Shown one piece after another: positions 54,901 through 63,260 of a DNA stretch of 64,000 nucleotides (its first letter is position 1; each line of letters opens with the position of its first letter). Location: positions 2,542,001 to 2,606,000 of the forward strand of contig NZ_JAYMGV010000001.1 of NCBI RefSeq assembly GCF_035818475.1, given 5' to 3'. The translations under genes and the position numbers were made by a program. A model generated the notes under the pieces. The model ran no database searches. It saw only the letters and a program-made list of their open reading frames with translations, and had not been told where the DNA came from. Origin of the DNA: Cognatitamlana sp035818475 (GTDB lineage Bacteria; Bacteroidota; Bacteroidia; Flavobacteriales; Flavobacteriaceae).

Positions 54901-56898
54901 GGAATTTTCTACAGTATTTAAGTTAAAATTTAAAGCATTAGTACTGTTTTCATCATTATCGCATAATGCAAAATCGCCGGTATCAGTTCCTGTTAATAAC
55001 AGGTTGGTATGTATTTCAAAAGGAGCCACAGAAGCACATCCTGTAACATCATCTTCAATTCTTAAATAGAGAGTTGCTGAACCCGGCTCCTGGACAGCAT
55101 TAGTATATTCATAGTTAGTTTCATCTGCAATTGGGTTTTCATTATTTACGGCATCATTATAGCTAATATGAAAGGTTGTTGAAACCCCCGTTAAACCATT
55201 AAGAATGGGGACTACGACTTCTGTTAGATCAAAAAAAGCATTGCCATCTAAATCATTATCACAGGCATTGAGGTATTGGGTATCACTACTTACTTGAGGG
55301 CTGATATCAATATTAATATTTAGGATTGTACTTGCGTTTACACAACCTGTATTGGTATTGACAACTCTGACATATACGAAATCTGTTCTTGAACGTGAAT
55401 TTATATAAGGGGAGGGTAGCGGGTTATTGCCTGTTGTAACATCAAGCGCATTATCGTGATAGGTTACAAAAAGGCTAGTGTCTCCTCCGGTTATTTCATC
55501 ATTTTTTTGCGTTAGGTCAATTATAGCAAAACCGTCAGGGTTATCATCGCCATCACAAACATCTAATGTTGTTGGTGGGGTTATATTTGGAATAGGGTTA
55601 ACCACCAGATTGAAACTGGTATAAGCAAAACAATTACTGTCTAAATCCTGAACTCTAACAAAGATGGGTAACGGACTTGAAGGGTTATTTATTGGTGTAG
55701 TTATTGGGTTGGTATTGCTTCGGGCTTCTGCATCTGAATAATGATAGCTATAATCATAAGGAGGGGAAAATGGAATATTAGGAATAAGTTCTGAGTCTTT
55801 TGTAGTTAGGTCAAATATATTTCCTCCGGGATTATCACATAATTCATAGTCTGATATGGGAGCCATGGGTTCTTCTGTATTGAGTATTACTGTAATTTCA
55901 TCATCTTCAACACAATTTGTTCCATTAACGGGAACCGAAACCTCTACTTTGTATGTACCATCCTGTACAGCGGTGTAAGTTGGGCTTGTAGCTCCTGTAA
56001 TTAAACTGTTGTTTCTATACCAGGCATAGGAAGCCAGGTTATTTTGGATATTTGCATTGAGGTCAACGGAACCGGCACATGTTGAAATATCCGGACCTAG
56101 ATCTAAAACCCTAAAACTATCACCTTCAATAAAAACGGCAGAATCAAAAGTGCCGTCTGTTTGATCAGCTATAATCAATTTTATATGATACGTCACATTG
56201 GGTTGTATGGTTCCGGAAGCCGATAAAACCGTTGTTCTACCATTATAGTTGGTGTCTCCTATATTATAACCATCAAAATACTGTTCATTTTGGGCAGCAC
56301 ATACTCCAAAAATTTCGTCATGAATGGTATTTGTATTTACAGGGGTAGTGGTGCCCGGTACAATGGCAATATTCTGATAAGGATCCGCAGTTCCGGCTTC
56401 TTTTATTAGAAATACAAAACCATCAGAAAATTGACATGGATTAATGCCAAAATACTCTTCTGAAGCTAATAAATAATTAAACTGAAACTGGTTTGATATG
56501 GATATAAAATCAAATTCTATAGCTGTGGCATTAACATAACTGTTGGAAGACCCTAAGGCAGCTTCCAGGTCAGGATCTGAACCCCAGGTATTAGAGCCTT
56601 CACTAAGAGTTGGGGTGGTTAACGCATTTCCTCCGGAAGTAGCTCCTCCGGTTGATAGCATTATCCCTCTTTCAAATGGGAAATTTGATCCATTTCTTTC
56701 AAAATAGGCATAGCTTGAAAAACCACTGGAATTACCATTAACAGGAGAACTGATATTACTAATGTCAACACAGCCATCTACAAGGTTATCCTGTATTAAA
56801 GACGGTAAGTCAACAGAATCATCTATTGAAATTTGTTGAGAAAACACAAGGTTATCACAGCAAAATAAAGTGAATATAATGAAGCAAACGAATCTCAT
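51949..56898 (-). CDS. Giant T9SS cargo protein with choice-of-anchor L head and 11-repeat stalk
   Basis: The 1649-residue protein has a signal peptide (MRFVCFIIFTLFCCDNLVFS) and a choice-of-anchor L-type head of about 240 residues (LPSLIQDNLVDGC, FERGIMLSTGGA, LASEEYFG, DGFVFLIK). An Ig-like segment follows (LGPDISTCAGSVDL). The stalk has 11 copies of a roughly 90-residue repeat opening C-D-x-D-x-x-G-x-x-x-F-D-L and closing with IYVRVED...GC....F.L.VN. The type B sorting domain starts near 1563 (FFTPNNDAVYDTW...GHFALKR). Each repeat has two Cys, suggesting a disulfide in each. It is probably surface-attached and adhesive. Confidence 0.88.
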   Translation of the reverse strand: MRFVCFIIFTLFCCDNLVFSQQISIDDSVDLPSLIQDNLVDGCVDISNISSPVNGNSSGFSSYAYFERNGSNFPFERGIMLSTGGATSGGNALTTPTLSEGSNTWGSDPDLEAALGSSNSYVNATAIEFDFISISNQFQFNYLLASEEYFGINPCQFSDGFVFLIKEAGTADPYQNIAIVPGTTTPVNTNTIHDEIFGVCAAQNEQYFDGYNIGDTNYNGRTTVLSASGTIQPNVTYHIKLIIADQTDGTFDSAVFIEGDSFRVLDLGPDISTCAGSVDLNANIQNNLASYAWYRNNSLITGATSPTYTAVQDGTYKVEVSVPVNGTNCVEDDEITVILNTEEPMAPISDYELCDNPGGNIFDLTTKDSELIPNIPFSPPYDYSYHYSDAEARSNTNPITTPINNPSSPLPIFVRVQDLDSNCFAYTSFNLVVNPIPNITPPTTLDVCDGDDNPDGFAIIDLTQKNDEITGGDTSLFVTYHDNALDVTTGNNPLPSPYINSRSRTDFVYVRVVNTNTGCVNASTILNINIDISPQVSSDTQYLNACDNDLDGNAFFDLTEVVVPILNGLTGVSTTFHISYNDAVNNENPIADETNYEYTNAVQEPGSATLYLRIEDDVTGCASVAPFEIHTNLLLTGTDTGDFALCDNDENSTNALNFNLNTVENSIANDLDTVNGLPNPINVTFYESEEDRTNGIILDKSQPFSTTSPRTLYIRIDDGECVEDTEVTLLINPILLFPNTTIPYCDDDDDGITSIDLESLDETITGGNPNFTVTYFDNDADATINNTSNQLPRFYANTTPVETLYARITSNGAQSCSTVNEFKIEVLTAPTTTIPPDIIICDNYDGTADGFAIVNLNNQISNIVTSTAGLDIDFFTSFDDADNKTNEIPETERNAYNTNTQTIYVRVEDIASGTGCYAIVPFETIINTEPVFPDISNFQICEPSGVSVADFILADKDAEILDGQTGKEVYYFVDEPDALNGNLLNAIDKNNIYQNISSPQTIYVRVENITDASCYGTTSFILQVSPDPIYNAFDDYLICDDDSNDGKHEFNLDEKANEIRQGLTGDVLNISFHRTFDNADNNDNPLPTSYTNATNPQTIYIRIESSDSQCHVVEELGINIIATPDVTEVSAPLTACSPDYSGIGTFNLETADFQILDRVQSNLITNYFESLSDINQDDGLDNSNEITTPSSFISDNKTVYIKVANTLTRCFTIIPLELVVNLPPPLNTVGTIPICDNDTDTFDLTSVNNRIVDDTSLVNISYHSSPANAEDNIAPLNPIFNYTASNHVFYVRVSDINTGCHITSSFNLQINPNPIANTPPGLFYCDNNTDETDTLEFNLTENDNIILGTQAPSQYTLTYYTTVENARDVQSPLNNLYEGSDGEIIFVRIEDNDTGCYSITQFALNIKPLPKIPIEETVPLCNNEPIGINVETGFPGDTYQWSTGETTPAIIIQPSDLITGSLDLWITITRPYISGNCANTHHFKVIASEEAEIDFTSTVDFSDPNSITVEINQNRIGRYVYVLDDGAPQTSNIFENVTFGSHTVTVRDINGCMDVSKNVFVFDIPKFFTPNNDAVYDTWHLVDAAQLPGTVIYIYNRYGKLLKTLPHNSAGWDGTYNGQNMPSDDYWYLAKIVQNGNEFDIRGHFALKR

Positions 56899-57037
56899 CG
56901 TTCTGTAGGTTTATCAGTTTGGTTTATAGGCAAAAAAACAATCCTTAACATAAGGACTATTTTAAACGAAAATTAGATATTATTTGGATGAAACACAAAA
57001 AATATCGGCTAAAAACGATTTAATCAGTTCTTGAGCT

Positions 57038-59746
57038 TTAGTTTATCAATGAAAAATGTCCTTTAAAAACCCGCCCATCTTGCAGAGTTACTGAAAACCA
57101 GTAATCATCACTGGGCAATTTTAGTCCGTTTAATCGCCCGTTCCAACCTTCTTCCAATGGGCTAAGTTCCTTGATTAATTTACCAAACCTGTTAAAAATT
57201 AGAATTTTAGTATTGGGTTGAAAGGCATTAGATACACCGTAAACTTGCCAGGTATCATGATATCCGTCACCGTTAGGCGTAAAGAATTTTGGAAACCCAA
57301 TAACAGATACCGTATTACTAACTACCCCGCAATCATTTTTTATATCTTTTACGAAAACGGTATAAAATCCGGGAAATACATTTTCAAAAATAGTACTATC
57401 CTGATAAGGTGTTGTTATATTACTGGAATTATTGACTAATCTGTATTGATAAATACCTTCCCCTGAAACCAGTACAGTAATTGTATTGTTTTCTGAAGCG
57501 TCATGAATTTGTATGTTTTCAAACATTGCGGGGCCTGAGTTCTCTATTGTAACGGTTCTTATTTTAGAGCAGCCAAAAGTATTGGTTGCCGTCACAATAT
57601 ATTTACCAGATTTATTTACTTCAATTTCGTAGGTATCTTGTCCGTCTGACCATTTATAGTTGTAGTCGCTGGGAACACCATTTAATACTCCGGAGTCTAT
57701 AGTGATTGGGACAGGGAAGTTATTTATGCAGTAATATTTTAAATCTTCAGTTACGATATCTGGTAATTTGTTTACCGTTAGTGCAATTTCGCTAATACCA
57801 TAGCAATTATTTGCATTTTCAACACGAGCATAAATAGTCTGGTTATATGGTGTTGTATTTGTAAAATAATCTCCTAGATTGTTTTTTTCTGTCAATGCGT
57901 CATTATAAGTTTCAAAATAAGATATATCCAAGCCGTTTGGTAAACCTTCAACTATTTGGCTACTTGCATTCTTGAGATTGAATTCATAAAACCCATCTTC
58001 AGTACCATCATCATCACAACTTATCAGGAAAGCATCTTTTGAATCCGTTACACTTACTCTTAGAGTCAGCTCAGAAAAACTATAACAATTAGTAAGGTCA
58101 TCAATGATTTTGGCATAGATAGTTTGAGGGTTTTCAGTATTTTGAAAGGACTCGCCATTTATTTCATCCGTTCTTTCAATATTGCGATAAAATTCAGCAG
58201 AAGTACCTAATGCTCCTCCACTTAGCTCAATAAGTGCCTCGTTTAAATTGAATATGGTTATACCGTCATAAATACCATCATCGTCACATTGTAATAGTGT
58301 ATAATCAACGGCATTAGGGTTTTTATTATATTGAACTATGGCTTCTCCTTCAATAGCACAATCACCGTTATTTGGATTAATATAAAGTTGATAATATCCG
58401 GGCTCAGTGATTTCCAATTCATGACTGGTCTCTCCCAGAGTTACTTTATCTTTCGTCCAGGTGTAGGTTGCTCCGGTTATTTTGTCAGCAGAAAGGAAAT
58501 AGGTGTCTCCGTCACATAATGCTAAATTCCTATTACTACTTCCATTTTTAATAATATCAATTTTTGTATTAAAAAAAGATGAAATAAAAGGAGGTAAACC
58601 TTGTGATGACAATTTTGGAGATAAATCTATGGCATTATGAGTATAGTTACAGCCCAATCCAATTTGGTTGGGGTTATTTATTACTCCAAGAAAAGATGAG
58701 CCTTGTAAGTAGGTTATACTTAGAGCTCTATAGATTTTTCCATTAGGCCCTAATTGTAAAGCACCTCTATATAATTCCCTATTATCAATGACTATTGCTG
58801 ATGCATTAATATTTGAAGCTGTAAGGTTGTATTGGGTTAATTTTGATTTGTGATTTGAAGGAATATTATTTTCTTCCGGGTTTTGGGAATCAAAGAAATC
58901 ATTTGATGAATGTACGTAGAGCAATTTATTGTCCGGCGAAAACTCAATACCGTAGGGTATATTGTTAGGTCCAGGAATATTAATCTTAAAAGGGTTGCTT
59001 ACTGTGCCAGTTCCAGGATCAAAATCATATAAAAATAAGCCATCAGTAGCGTTGGCACAAGCCATTCTTTTTCCATTAGGCGATAGTTTTAAATACCCTC
59101 TTTGATCAAACACACTATTTGAAAAAGGAGATTTAACAGCGTTTGAAACAACTCCGGTTTCATTAACTTCAAAGGCGTGAAAGGTATCAAAAACGTTTAT
59201 GTCTCCATTTTCAGAAGCAAATGAAAGCACCCAAATAGATTCACTAATACAATCTTTAACTACTGCAGCTATTTTTTCTGAGCAATCTGCTAAAAGATTA
59301 ATGTTTTTACTGGTTATAGCCCCTAAACCTCCGTCTAATGTTAGGTCTACAACAGAATAGTTTAATCCGTAATGTTCTTGTTGAAAAGTATAATCGTCTA
59401 CTGTAAAAATATAAAAGATATTATCATCAGCTGGTTTTGGTACAATGATAGCTGATTGCGTACTTGATGGATCGCCTAATAAACCAAATCCATTAGTCAT
59501 TACAGTATGGTTTTTATTCCATACAGTTATCCCGTCCGTATAGAATAACAAATTCCCGGTATCATCAGATATAGAAGCACACCCTTCAATAGTGTTTAGC
59601 CTACCATTATTAAGAGGAGTAACAGTATCACTGGTTGAATTGAATTGTAGCCCACTATTAAATCCAAAATACCAATTAGCAGCCTGATTTTGGGCACCAG
59701 TATTTAAGTAAATTAAGTATAAAACTAAAATTACGAGTTTTTTCAT
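57038..59746 (-). CDS. T9SS cargo protein with propeller-like head and 2-repeat stalk
   Basis: The 902-residue protein has a signal peptide (LVILVLYLIYLNTGAQ) and a head of about 420 residues with repeated NWYFGFNSGLQFN, GNLLFYTDGITVWNKNH and SPNGKRMACANATDGLFLYDFD-type strands. The head looks like a beta-propeller (the YVTN/WD-like LLYVHSSN is typical). Two copies of the C-D-D-D-G repeat (LQCDDDGIYDG, SCDDDGTEDGFYEFNL) and an Ig-like part follow. The type B sorting domain starts near 817 (FFTPNGDGYHDTW...GHFSLIN). It is 27 bases downstream of the ABC permease but has its own -7 element. Confidence 0.87.
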   Translation of the reverse strand: MKKLVILVLYLIYLNTGAQNQAANWYFGFNSGLQFNSTSDTVTPLNNGRLNTIEGCASISDDTGNLLFYTDGITVWNKNHTVMTNGFGLLGDPSSTQSAIIVPKPADDNIFYIFTVDDYTFQQEHYGLNYSVVDLTLDGGLGAITSKNINLLADCSEKIAAVVKDCISESIWVLSFASENGDINVFDTFHAFEVNETGVVSNAVKSPFSNSVFDQRGYLKLSPNGKRMACANATDGLFLYDFDPGTGTVSNPFKINIPGPNNIPYGIEFSPDNKLLYVHSSNDFFDSQNPEENNIPSNHKSKLTQYNLTASNINASAIVIDNRELYRGALQLGPNGKIYRALSITYLQGSSFLGVINNPNQIGLGCNYTHNAIDLSPKLSSQGLPPFISSFFNTKIDIIKNGSSNRNLALCDGDTYFLSADKITGATYTWTKDKVTLGETSHELEITEPGYYQLYINPNNGDCAIEGEAIVQYNKNPNAVDYTLLQCDDDGIYDGITIFNLNEALIELSGGALGTSAEFYRNIERTDEINGESFQNTENPQTIYAKIIDDLTNCYSFSELTLRVSVTDSKDAFLISCDDDGTEDGFYEFNLKNASSQIVEGLPNGLDISYFETYNDALTEKNNLGDYFTNTTPYNQTIYARVENANNCYGISEIALTVNKLPDIVTEDLKYYCINNFPVPITIDSGVLNGVPSDYNYKWSDGQDTYEIEVNKSGKYIVTATNTFGCSKIRTVTIENSGPAMFENIQIHDASENNTITVLVSGEGIYQYRLVNNSSNITTPYQDSTIFENVFPGFYTVFVKDIKNDCGVVSNTVSVIGFPKFFTPNGDGYHDTWQVYGVSNAFQPNTKILIFNRFGKLIKELSPLEEGWNGRLNGLKLPSDDYWFSVTLQDGRVFKGHFSLIN

Positions 59747-59765
59747 CTTTTTATAGCAAGGCTAT

Positions 59766-59773
59766 CAAAGATA
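59766..59773 (-). promoter_or_regulatory. -7 element TATCTTTG before the 902-residue T9SS gene
   Basis: TATCTTTG on the minus strand matches TAnnTTTG and fills the start of the 27-base gap between the ABC permease stop and the T9SS ATG. No -33 partner is clear. It may let the cargo gene be transcribed apart from the ABC genes. Confidence 0.4.
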
Positions 59774-60598
59774 TTATAAATCACGCTTTTTTAATAGTCT
59801 GTACGATAAAAATATAAATAAAGCCGTCCAGCATAGTACAATTATGATTTCATAGCCATGGGCCCCATAGTCATAAGCTAAATTTGCTTTATCGGGGAAT
59901 TTGCTCATAGCAATACGCTGAAAGGGTTGATCAATAAGTTTATACATAGATTTTAGTGGAAAGAAATTTTGAATCTTTTCAGCGATGTCAGCATTAAACT
60001 TCCAGGTAATAAGCCCAAATATTATCCATTCTAAAATATACAGAATAAAAAGAAAGGCTAAGGCAAATGCTGATCGTTTTACCAGCATACCAAAAAATAA
60101 ACATAAACTAAAGAATGCCGTTAATTTTACAAAATAGGCAAGGAGAAATTCTGTCTCTCTAAAAATGATAGAAGCTTCGGTATAACTGGAATAATATAAG
60201 CCTATACAGAATGAAATTAAGCTTATTAATACTGTAGATGCCAAAGAAAAGAATACGATGGTATAGAATTTTGATAATATAAATTCCTTTTTACTTAGGC
60301 CATCAATGAGGTTTTGTTTTATGGTTTTGTTACTGTATTCATTTCCTATCATACTTACTACCACAATAGCAAAGAAAAATTTAAATTGTGAGGCAAAAAA
60401 GGTAGTTAAATGCCAAATAACCGGAAAATTAAAAATTCCCAATTCACCTAATTCTAATGTGAAAAAACCAAATACATTGATCTTTAATGAAGACAATAGT
60501 ATGACAAAAAAGGGTAAAATAAAGGATACAAATATTAATATTTTGCTTGTCCGATTAAGTAAAAGCTTTTGTAGTTCTAAGTTTAAAAGTCTTAACAT
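59774..60598 (-). CDS. ABC-2 type transporter permease
   Basis: The 274-residue permease has six hydrophobic helices (ILIFVSFILPFFVILLSSL, FFFAIVVVSMIGNEY and others). The SMIGNEYSNKTIKQNLIDGLSKKEFILSKF loop after helix 2 is typical of bacitracin/lantibiotic immunity-type and Bacteroidota ABC-2 permeases. The partner ATPase gene ends 20 bases upstream on the same strand, so the two form an exporter. The substrate is unknown. Confidence 0.88.
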   Translation of the reverse strand: MLRLLNLELQKLLLNRTSKILIFVSFILPFFVILLSSLKINVFGFFTLELGELGIFNFPVIWHLTTFFASQFKFFFAIVVVSMIGNEYSNKTIKQNLIDGLSKKEFILSKFYTIVFFSLASTVLISLISFCIGLYYSSYTEASIIFRETEFLLAYFVKLTAFFSLCLFFGMLVKRSAFALAFLFILYILEWIIFGLITWKFNADIAEKIQNFFPLKSMYKLIDQPFQRIAMSKFPDKANLAYDYGAHGYEIIIVLCWTALFIFLSYRLLKKRDL

Positions 60599-60618
60599 TA
60601 GGATGGGTTTTGATCGAG

Positions 60619-61515
60619 TTAGTTATTGTCAGTTAGTTGTAAGAATTGTTCTTCTAAACTTTCTTTACGTTGTACTAAATGTGTGAGAATAATATTGTTT
60701 TTAAAGAGGTGCTTGTTAAAATCTTCAGATTTCATGGGTTCATTCAAGAATGCTGTTACTAAATGGTCTTGTACCTTGATTTTACCAAAGGACTTATGGT
60801 GTTCTAATAATTGAATTAATTCAGGTTCCTGATTCGATCTTAATTCAAAAAAACCATGGCTTGAAATCATCTCATCTACTCTTCCTGAATATAACTTTAC
60901 GCCTTTTCTTAGCACTACAACATGAGAGCAAACCTTTTCAACTTCATCCAATAAATGTGAGGCTAACAAAATGGTAGTGCCTTTAGATGCTATTTGTTTA
61001 ATAATTTCTCTGATTTGATGAATTCCTTGAGGGTCTAATCCGTTGGTAGGCTCGTCAAGAATCAATATTTCCGGATTATTTAACAGGGCAGAGGCTATAG
61101 CTAACCGTTGCTTCATCCCTAGGGAATATGTTTTGAATTTGCTGTCTTTCCTTTCCAGTAATCCAACAATTTCAAGCTTTTCATCTATGTTGCTAAAATC
61201 TACCCCCTTAATTTTACAGACCAACTTTAAGTTTTGTGTTGCGGTCATATAAGGATAGAAGTTTGGACGTTCAATAATAGCTCCTACCTTTTTTAGGGCA
61301 TCATGGGTACTTATATTACCATCAAACCATTGAAAATCCCCCTCTGTTTTATTAACAACATTTAAAACTATGCCTAAGGTTGTAGATTTTCCGCTACCGT
61401 TAGGGCCTAAAATGCCATAAACGTTTCCTTTATTTATGGTAAAAGACAGATCTTTAACAGCAGTTAGGTATCCAAATTTTTTAGTAAGATTGTTAATTGT
61501 AAGTATAGGTTCCAA
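60619..61515 (-). CDS. ABC transporter ATP-binding protein
   Basis: The 298-residue ATPase has Walker A GPNGSGKS (about 38-45), signature LGMKQRLAIASALL, Walker B EILILDEPTNGLDPQG and H-loop LLASHLLDEVEK. The length and C-terminal extension (FFELRSNQEPELIQLLE) fit the ABC-2 exporter class often called BcrA-like or lantibiotic-immunity type. It is the first gene of the ABC pair at 59774-61515 and is divergent from the plus-strand gene at 61639. Confidence 0.93.
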   Translation of the reverse strand: MEPILTINNLTKKFGYLTAVKDLSFTINKGNVYGILGPNGSGKSTTLGIVLNVVNKTEGDFQWFDGNISTHDALKKVGAIIERPNFYPYMTATQNLKLVCKIKGVDFSNIDEKLEIVGLLERKDSKFKTYSLGMKQRLAIASALLNNPEILILDEPTNGLDPQGIHQIREIIKQIASKGTTILLASHLLDEVEKVCSHVVVLRKGVKLYSGRVDEMISSHGFFELRSNQEPELIQLLEHHKSFGKIKVQDHLVTAFLNEPMKSEDFNKHLFKNNIILTHLVQRKESLEEQFLQLTDNN

Positions 61516-61614
61516 GCTATAGAGTTTTAATACTATTATAAAAATAGCATAGGTTAGTTATGAAGGTATGACGAGAGTGATTGGTTTTTGTTACAGCTTT
61601 AGTAATAAAAGCGT

Positions 61615-61622
61615 TAAATTTG
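61615..61622 (+). promoter_or_regulatory. -7 element TAAATTTG before the 353-residue gene
   Basis: TAAATTTG matches TAnnTTTG exactly, 16 bases before the ATG at 61639. A TTTTG at 61586-61590 lies 24 bases upstream, a longer spacer than usual. Confidence 0.45.
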
Positions 61623-61638
61623 GATAAGAATTGAACCT

Positions 61639-62700
61639 ATGCAAGATTTAAAAATATCAAAGAGAAAGCCATCTTATCCTATTACATTAAAGTTGCACAA
61701 TTACCTGTCTGAATATAACAGGAATATAAAGATTCCTATATTTTATGATGACTTGTTACGCTTTCAGGGTTCTATTGTGGTATATGACAAAGACGAAAAT
61801 GATACATTATGGATCAGGGTGTATTATAATGAGTTTGAGCGAGAAGAAATAGAATTATCTTTAAAGAAAGTATATGCTATTTTTCATTCTGACGGGAACG
61901 AAAATATTTTACCCTTTTTAAGTGTAGATGCCATTGATTATTGCACTTTTGGGAATTCCAAACCTTTCAGAATAAAAATCAGAAACATTTTAAATGATAA
62001 CTCAACCTATTTCTATATCAAAACGGCAGATGCCTCCAGAATTTATGGTTTGGAATTAGAACACATGTTGTCACCACATAATTTGAATTTTTTGGTGTAT
62101 AAAAACACACTTATAGAAGAACATATTGTTGGTATTCCTGGGGATGAATTTATTAAAAATATGTTACCAAATTGTAGCAAACCTGAAAAGGCTCAGATAG
62201 CCAAAGAGTTTGTTAAGTTTAATGAGCGTTGTATGATACGGCTTTTAGGGGATATGAGATCTTATAATTATGTTATTGTACCTACTCATGACTTTGATAA
62301 AGTTGTATACAAAATCAGAGCTATAGATTTTGATCAACAAAGTTATGAGGGTAAGTTTAATATTTACAGGCCTCAATTTTTTAAAGAAAATTATGAAATG
62401 GTTCAATTGGTATCTAAGAGTATCCAAAAACTATCTATAGACCAATATAAAACAGAGGAGCGTTCTATTTTGGTAAAACGTTTAAAGAGTTTTAATGATA
62501 GGGTTATTAAATTAATAGATTGTATGGAGGCTGATGTGATTTCAAAAAAGGAACATGTGGAATTATTAAAAATGACTATTTTTAATTACACGCACGATGT
62601 TAACTTTAAGCGCAGTAAAAGTATGGGGCAAATTCTAAAACATGCTTTAGAATTTTTAATGCGTAATTATGAAAATGTAAATATTGAAAATTTAAAGTGA
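61639..62700 (+). CDS. Hypothetical protein with possible kinase-like motifs
   Basis: This 353-residue cytoplasmic protein was not recognised with certainty. Residues 1-140 contain beta-rich sequence (LLRFQGSIVVYDKDENDTLWIRVYYNEFE, RIYGLELEHML). Residues 195-235 include GDMRSYN (204-210) and AIDFDQ (229-233), which look like the catalytic loop (D-x4-N) and metal-binding D-F-D motif of the kinase/phosphotransferase fold. Long helices follow (YKTEERSILVKRLKSFNDRVIKLID). A small-molecule or protein kinase role is a hypothesis. It has its own promoter and is divergent from the ABC genes. Confidence 0.6.
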   Translation: MQDLKISKRKPSYPITLKLHNYLSEYNRNIKIPIFYDDLLRFQGSIVVYDKDENDTLWIRVYYNEFEREEIELSLKKVYAIFHSDGNENILPFLSVDAIDYCTFGNSKPFRIKIRNILNDNSTYFYIKTADASRIYGLELEHMLSPHNLNFLVYKNTLIEEHIVGIPGDEFIKNMLPNCSKPEKAQIAKEFVKFNERCMIRLLGDMRSYNYVIVPTHDFDKVVYKIRAIDFDQQSYEGKFNIYRPQFFKENYEMVQLVSKSIQKLSIDQYKTEERSILVKRLKSFNDRVIKLIDCMEADVISKKEHVELLKMTIFNYTHDVNFKRSKSMGQILKHALEFLMRNYENVNIENLK

Positions 62701-62707
62701 AAAGTGG

Positions 62708-63220
62708 CTAATTCCAATTTTCATCAAAATCTAGAGTATCATAGTCGTCTATATCTAAACCCTCTTCAAGTTCACCAAAGTCGTCCTCGGCGTCTGCTTC
62801 AAATAATTTATCAGGAGCAGTATCAGGAACCTGTCCCTGTACAAACATTAAGTTAGGGTAATCATGACCTTCAGTTTCATCAACAATCTCAGCCAACTCA
62901 ACATAAAACGTCCACATACTTAAAAAATCATAAATATATATAAGTTTGGTTTGAGCTTCATGAACAACACTGTCTAAGGAGGTTTCATTCATCAAGCGTG
63001 CCGAGGCATCTTCACTTAAGTCAAATAAAGAAATTTCTTCGCCTTGTTCCCAGGCATCGTTACTAATATAGAACGAAGCCATTTCAGTACCATCAAAACC
63101 AAAAGACTGAGTGATTATATTGTGTAAATCTTCAAGAGTATCTGTTTCTCTAATTTCTAGATCACGAAAAATATCTTCCTCGGTATCATTATCTAAAATA
63201 ACTCTAAACCTGTAAACCAT
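62708..63220 (-). CDS. Plasmid pRiA4b ORF-3 family protein (IS1096 TnpR-like)
   Basis: The 170-residue, very acidic protein opens VYRFRVILDNDTEEDIFRDLEIRETDTLEDLHNIITQSFGFDG, the beta-alpha pattern of the pRiA4b ORF-3-like domain. It continues MASFYISNDAWEQGEEISL and LIYIYDFLSMWTFYVELAEI, as in flavobacterial members. The name comes from plasmid and IS elements, but the family is now mostly chromosomal and of unknown role; no IS is present here. The Asp/Glu-rich tail (DDYDTLDFDENWN) is typical. Confidence 0.82.
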   Translation of the reverse strand: MVYRFRVILDNDTEEDIFRDLEIRETDTLEDLHNIITQSFGFDGTEMASFYISNDAWEQGEEISLFDLSEDASARLMNETSLDSVVHEAQTKLIYIYDFLSMWTFYVELAEIVDETEGHDYPNLMFVQGQVPDTAPDKLFEADAEDDFGELEEGLDIDDYDTLDFDENWN

Positions 63221-63260
63221 GAGTTGAATAAATTGCGTTACAAAGGTAACTTTTTTTATG

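Noticed and set aside
51949..56898. Repeat array considered as CRISPR or DNA satellite
   Set aside because: The repetition is at protein level in one long frame, with about 270-base units and diverged DNA, without spacers.
62708..63220. Trace of an insertion sequence suggested by the IS1096 TnpR-like name
   Set aside because: No transposase or terminal inverted repeats flank the gene; the family is commonly chromosomal.
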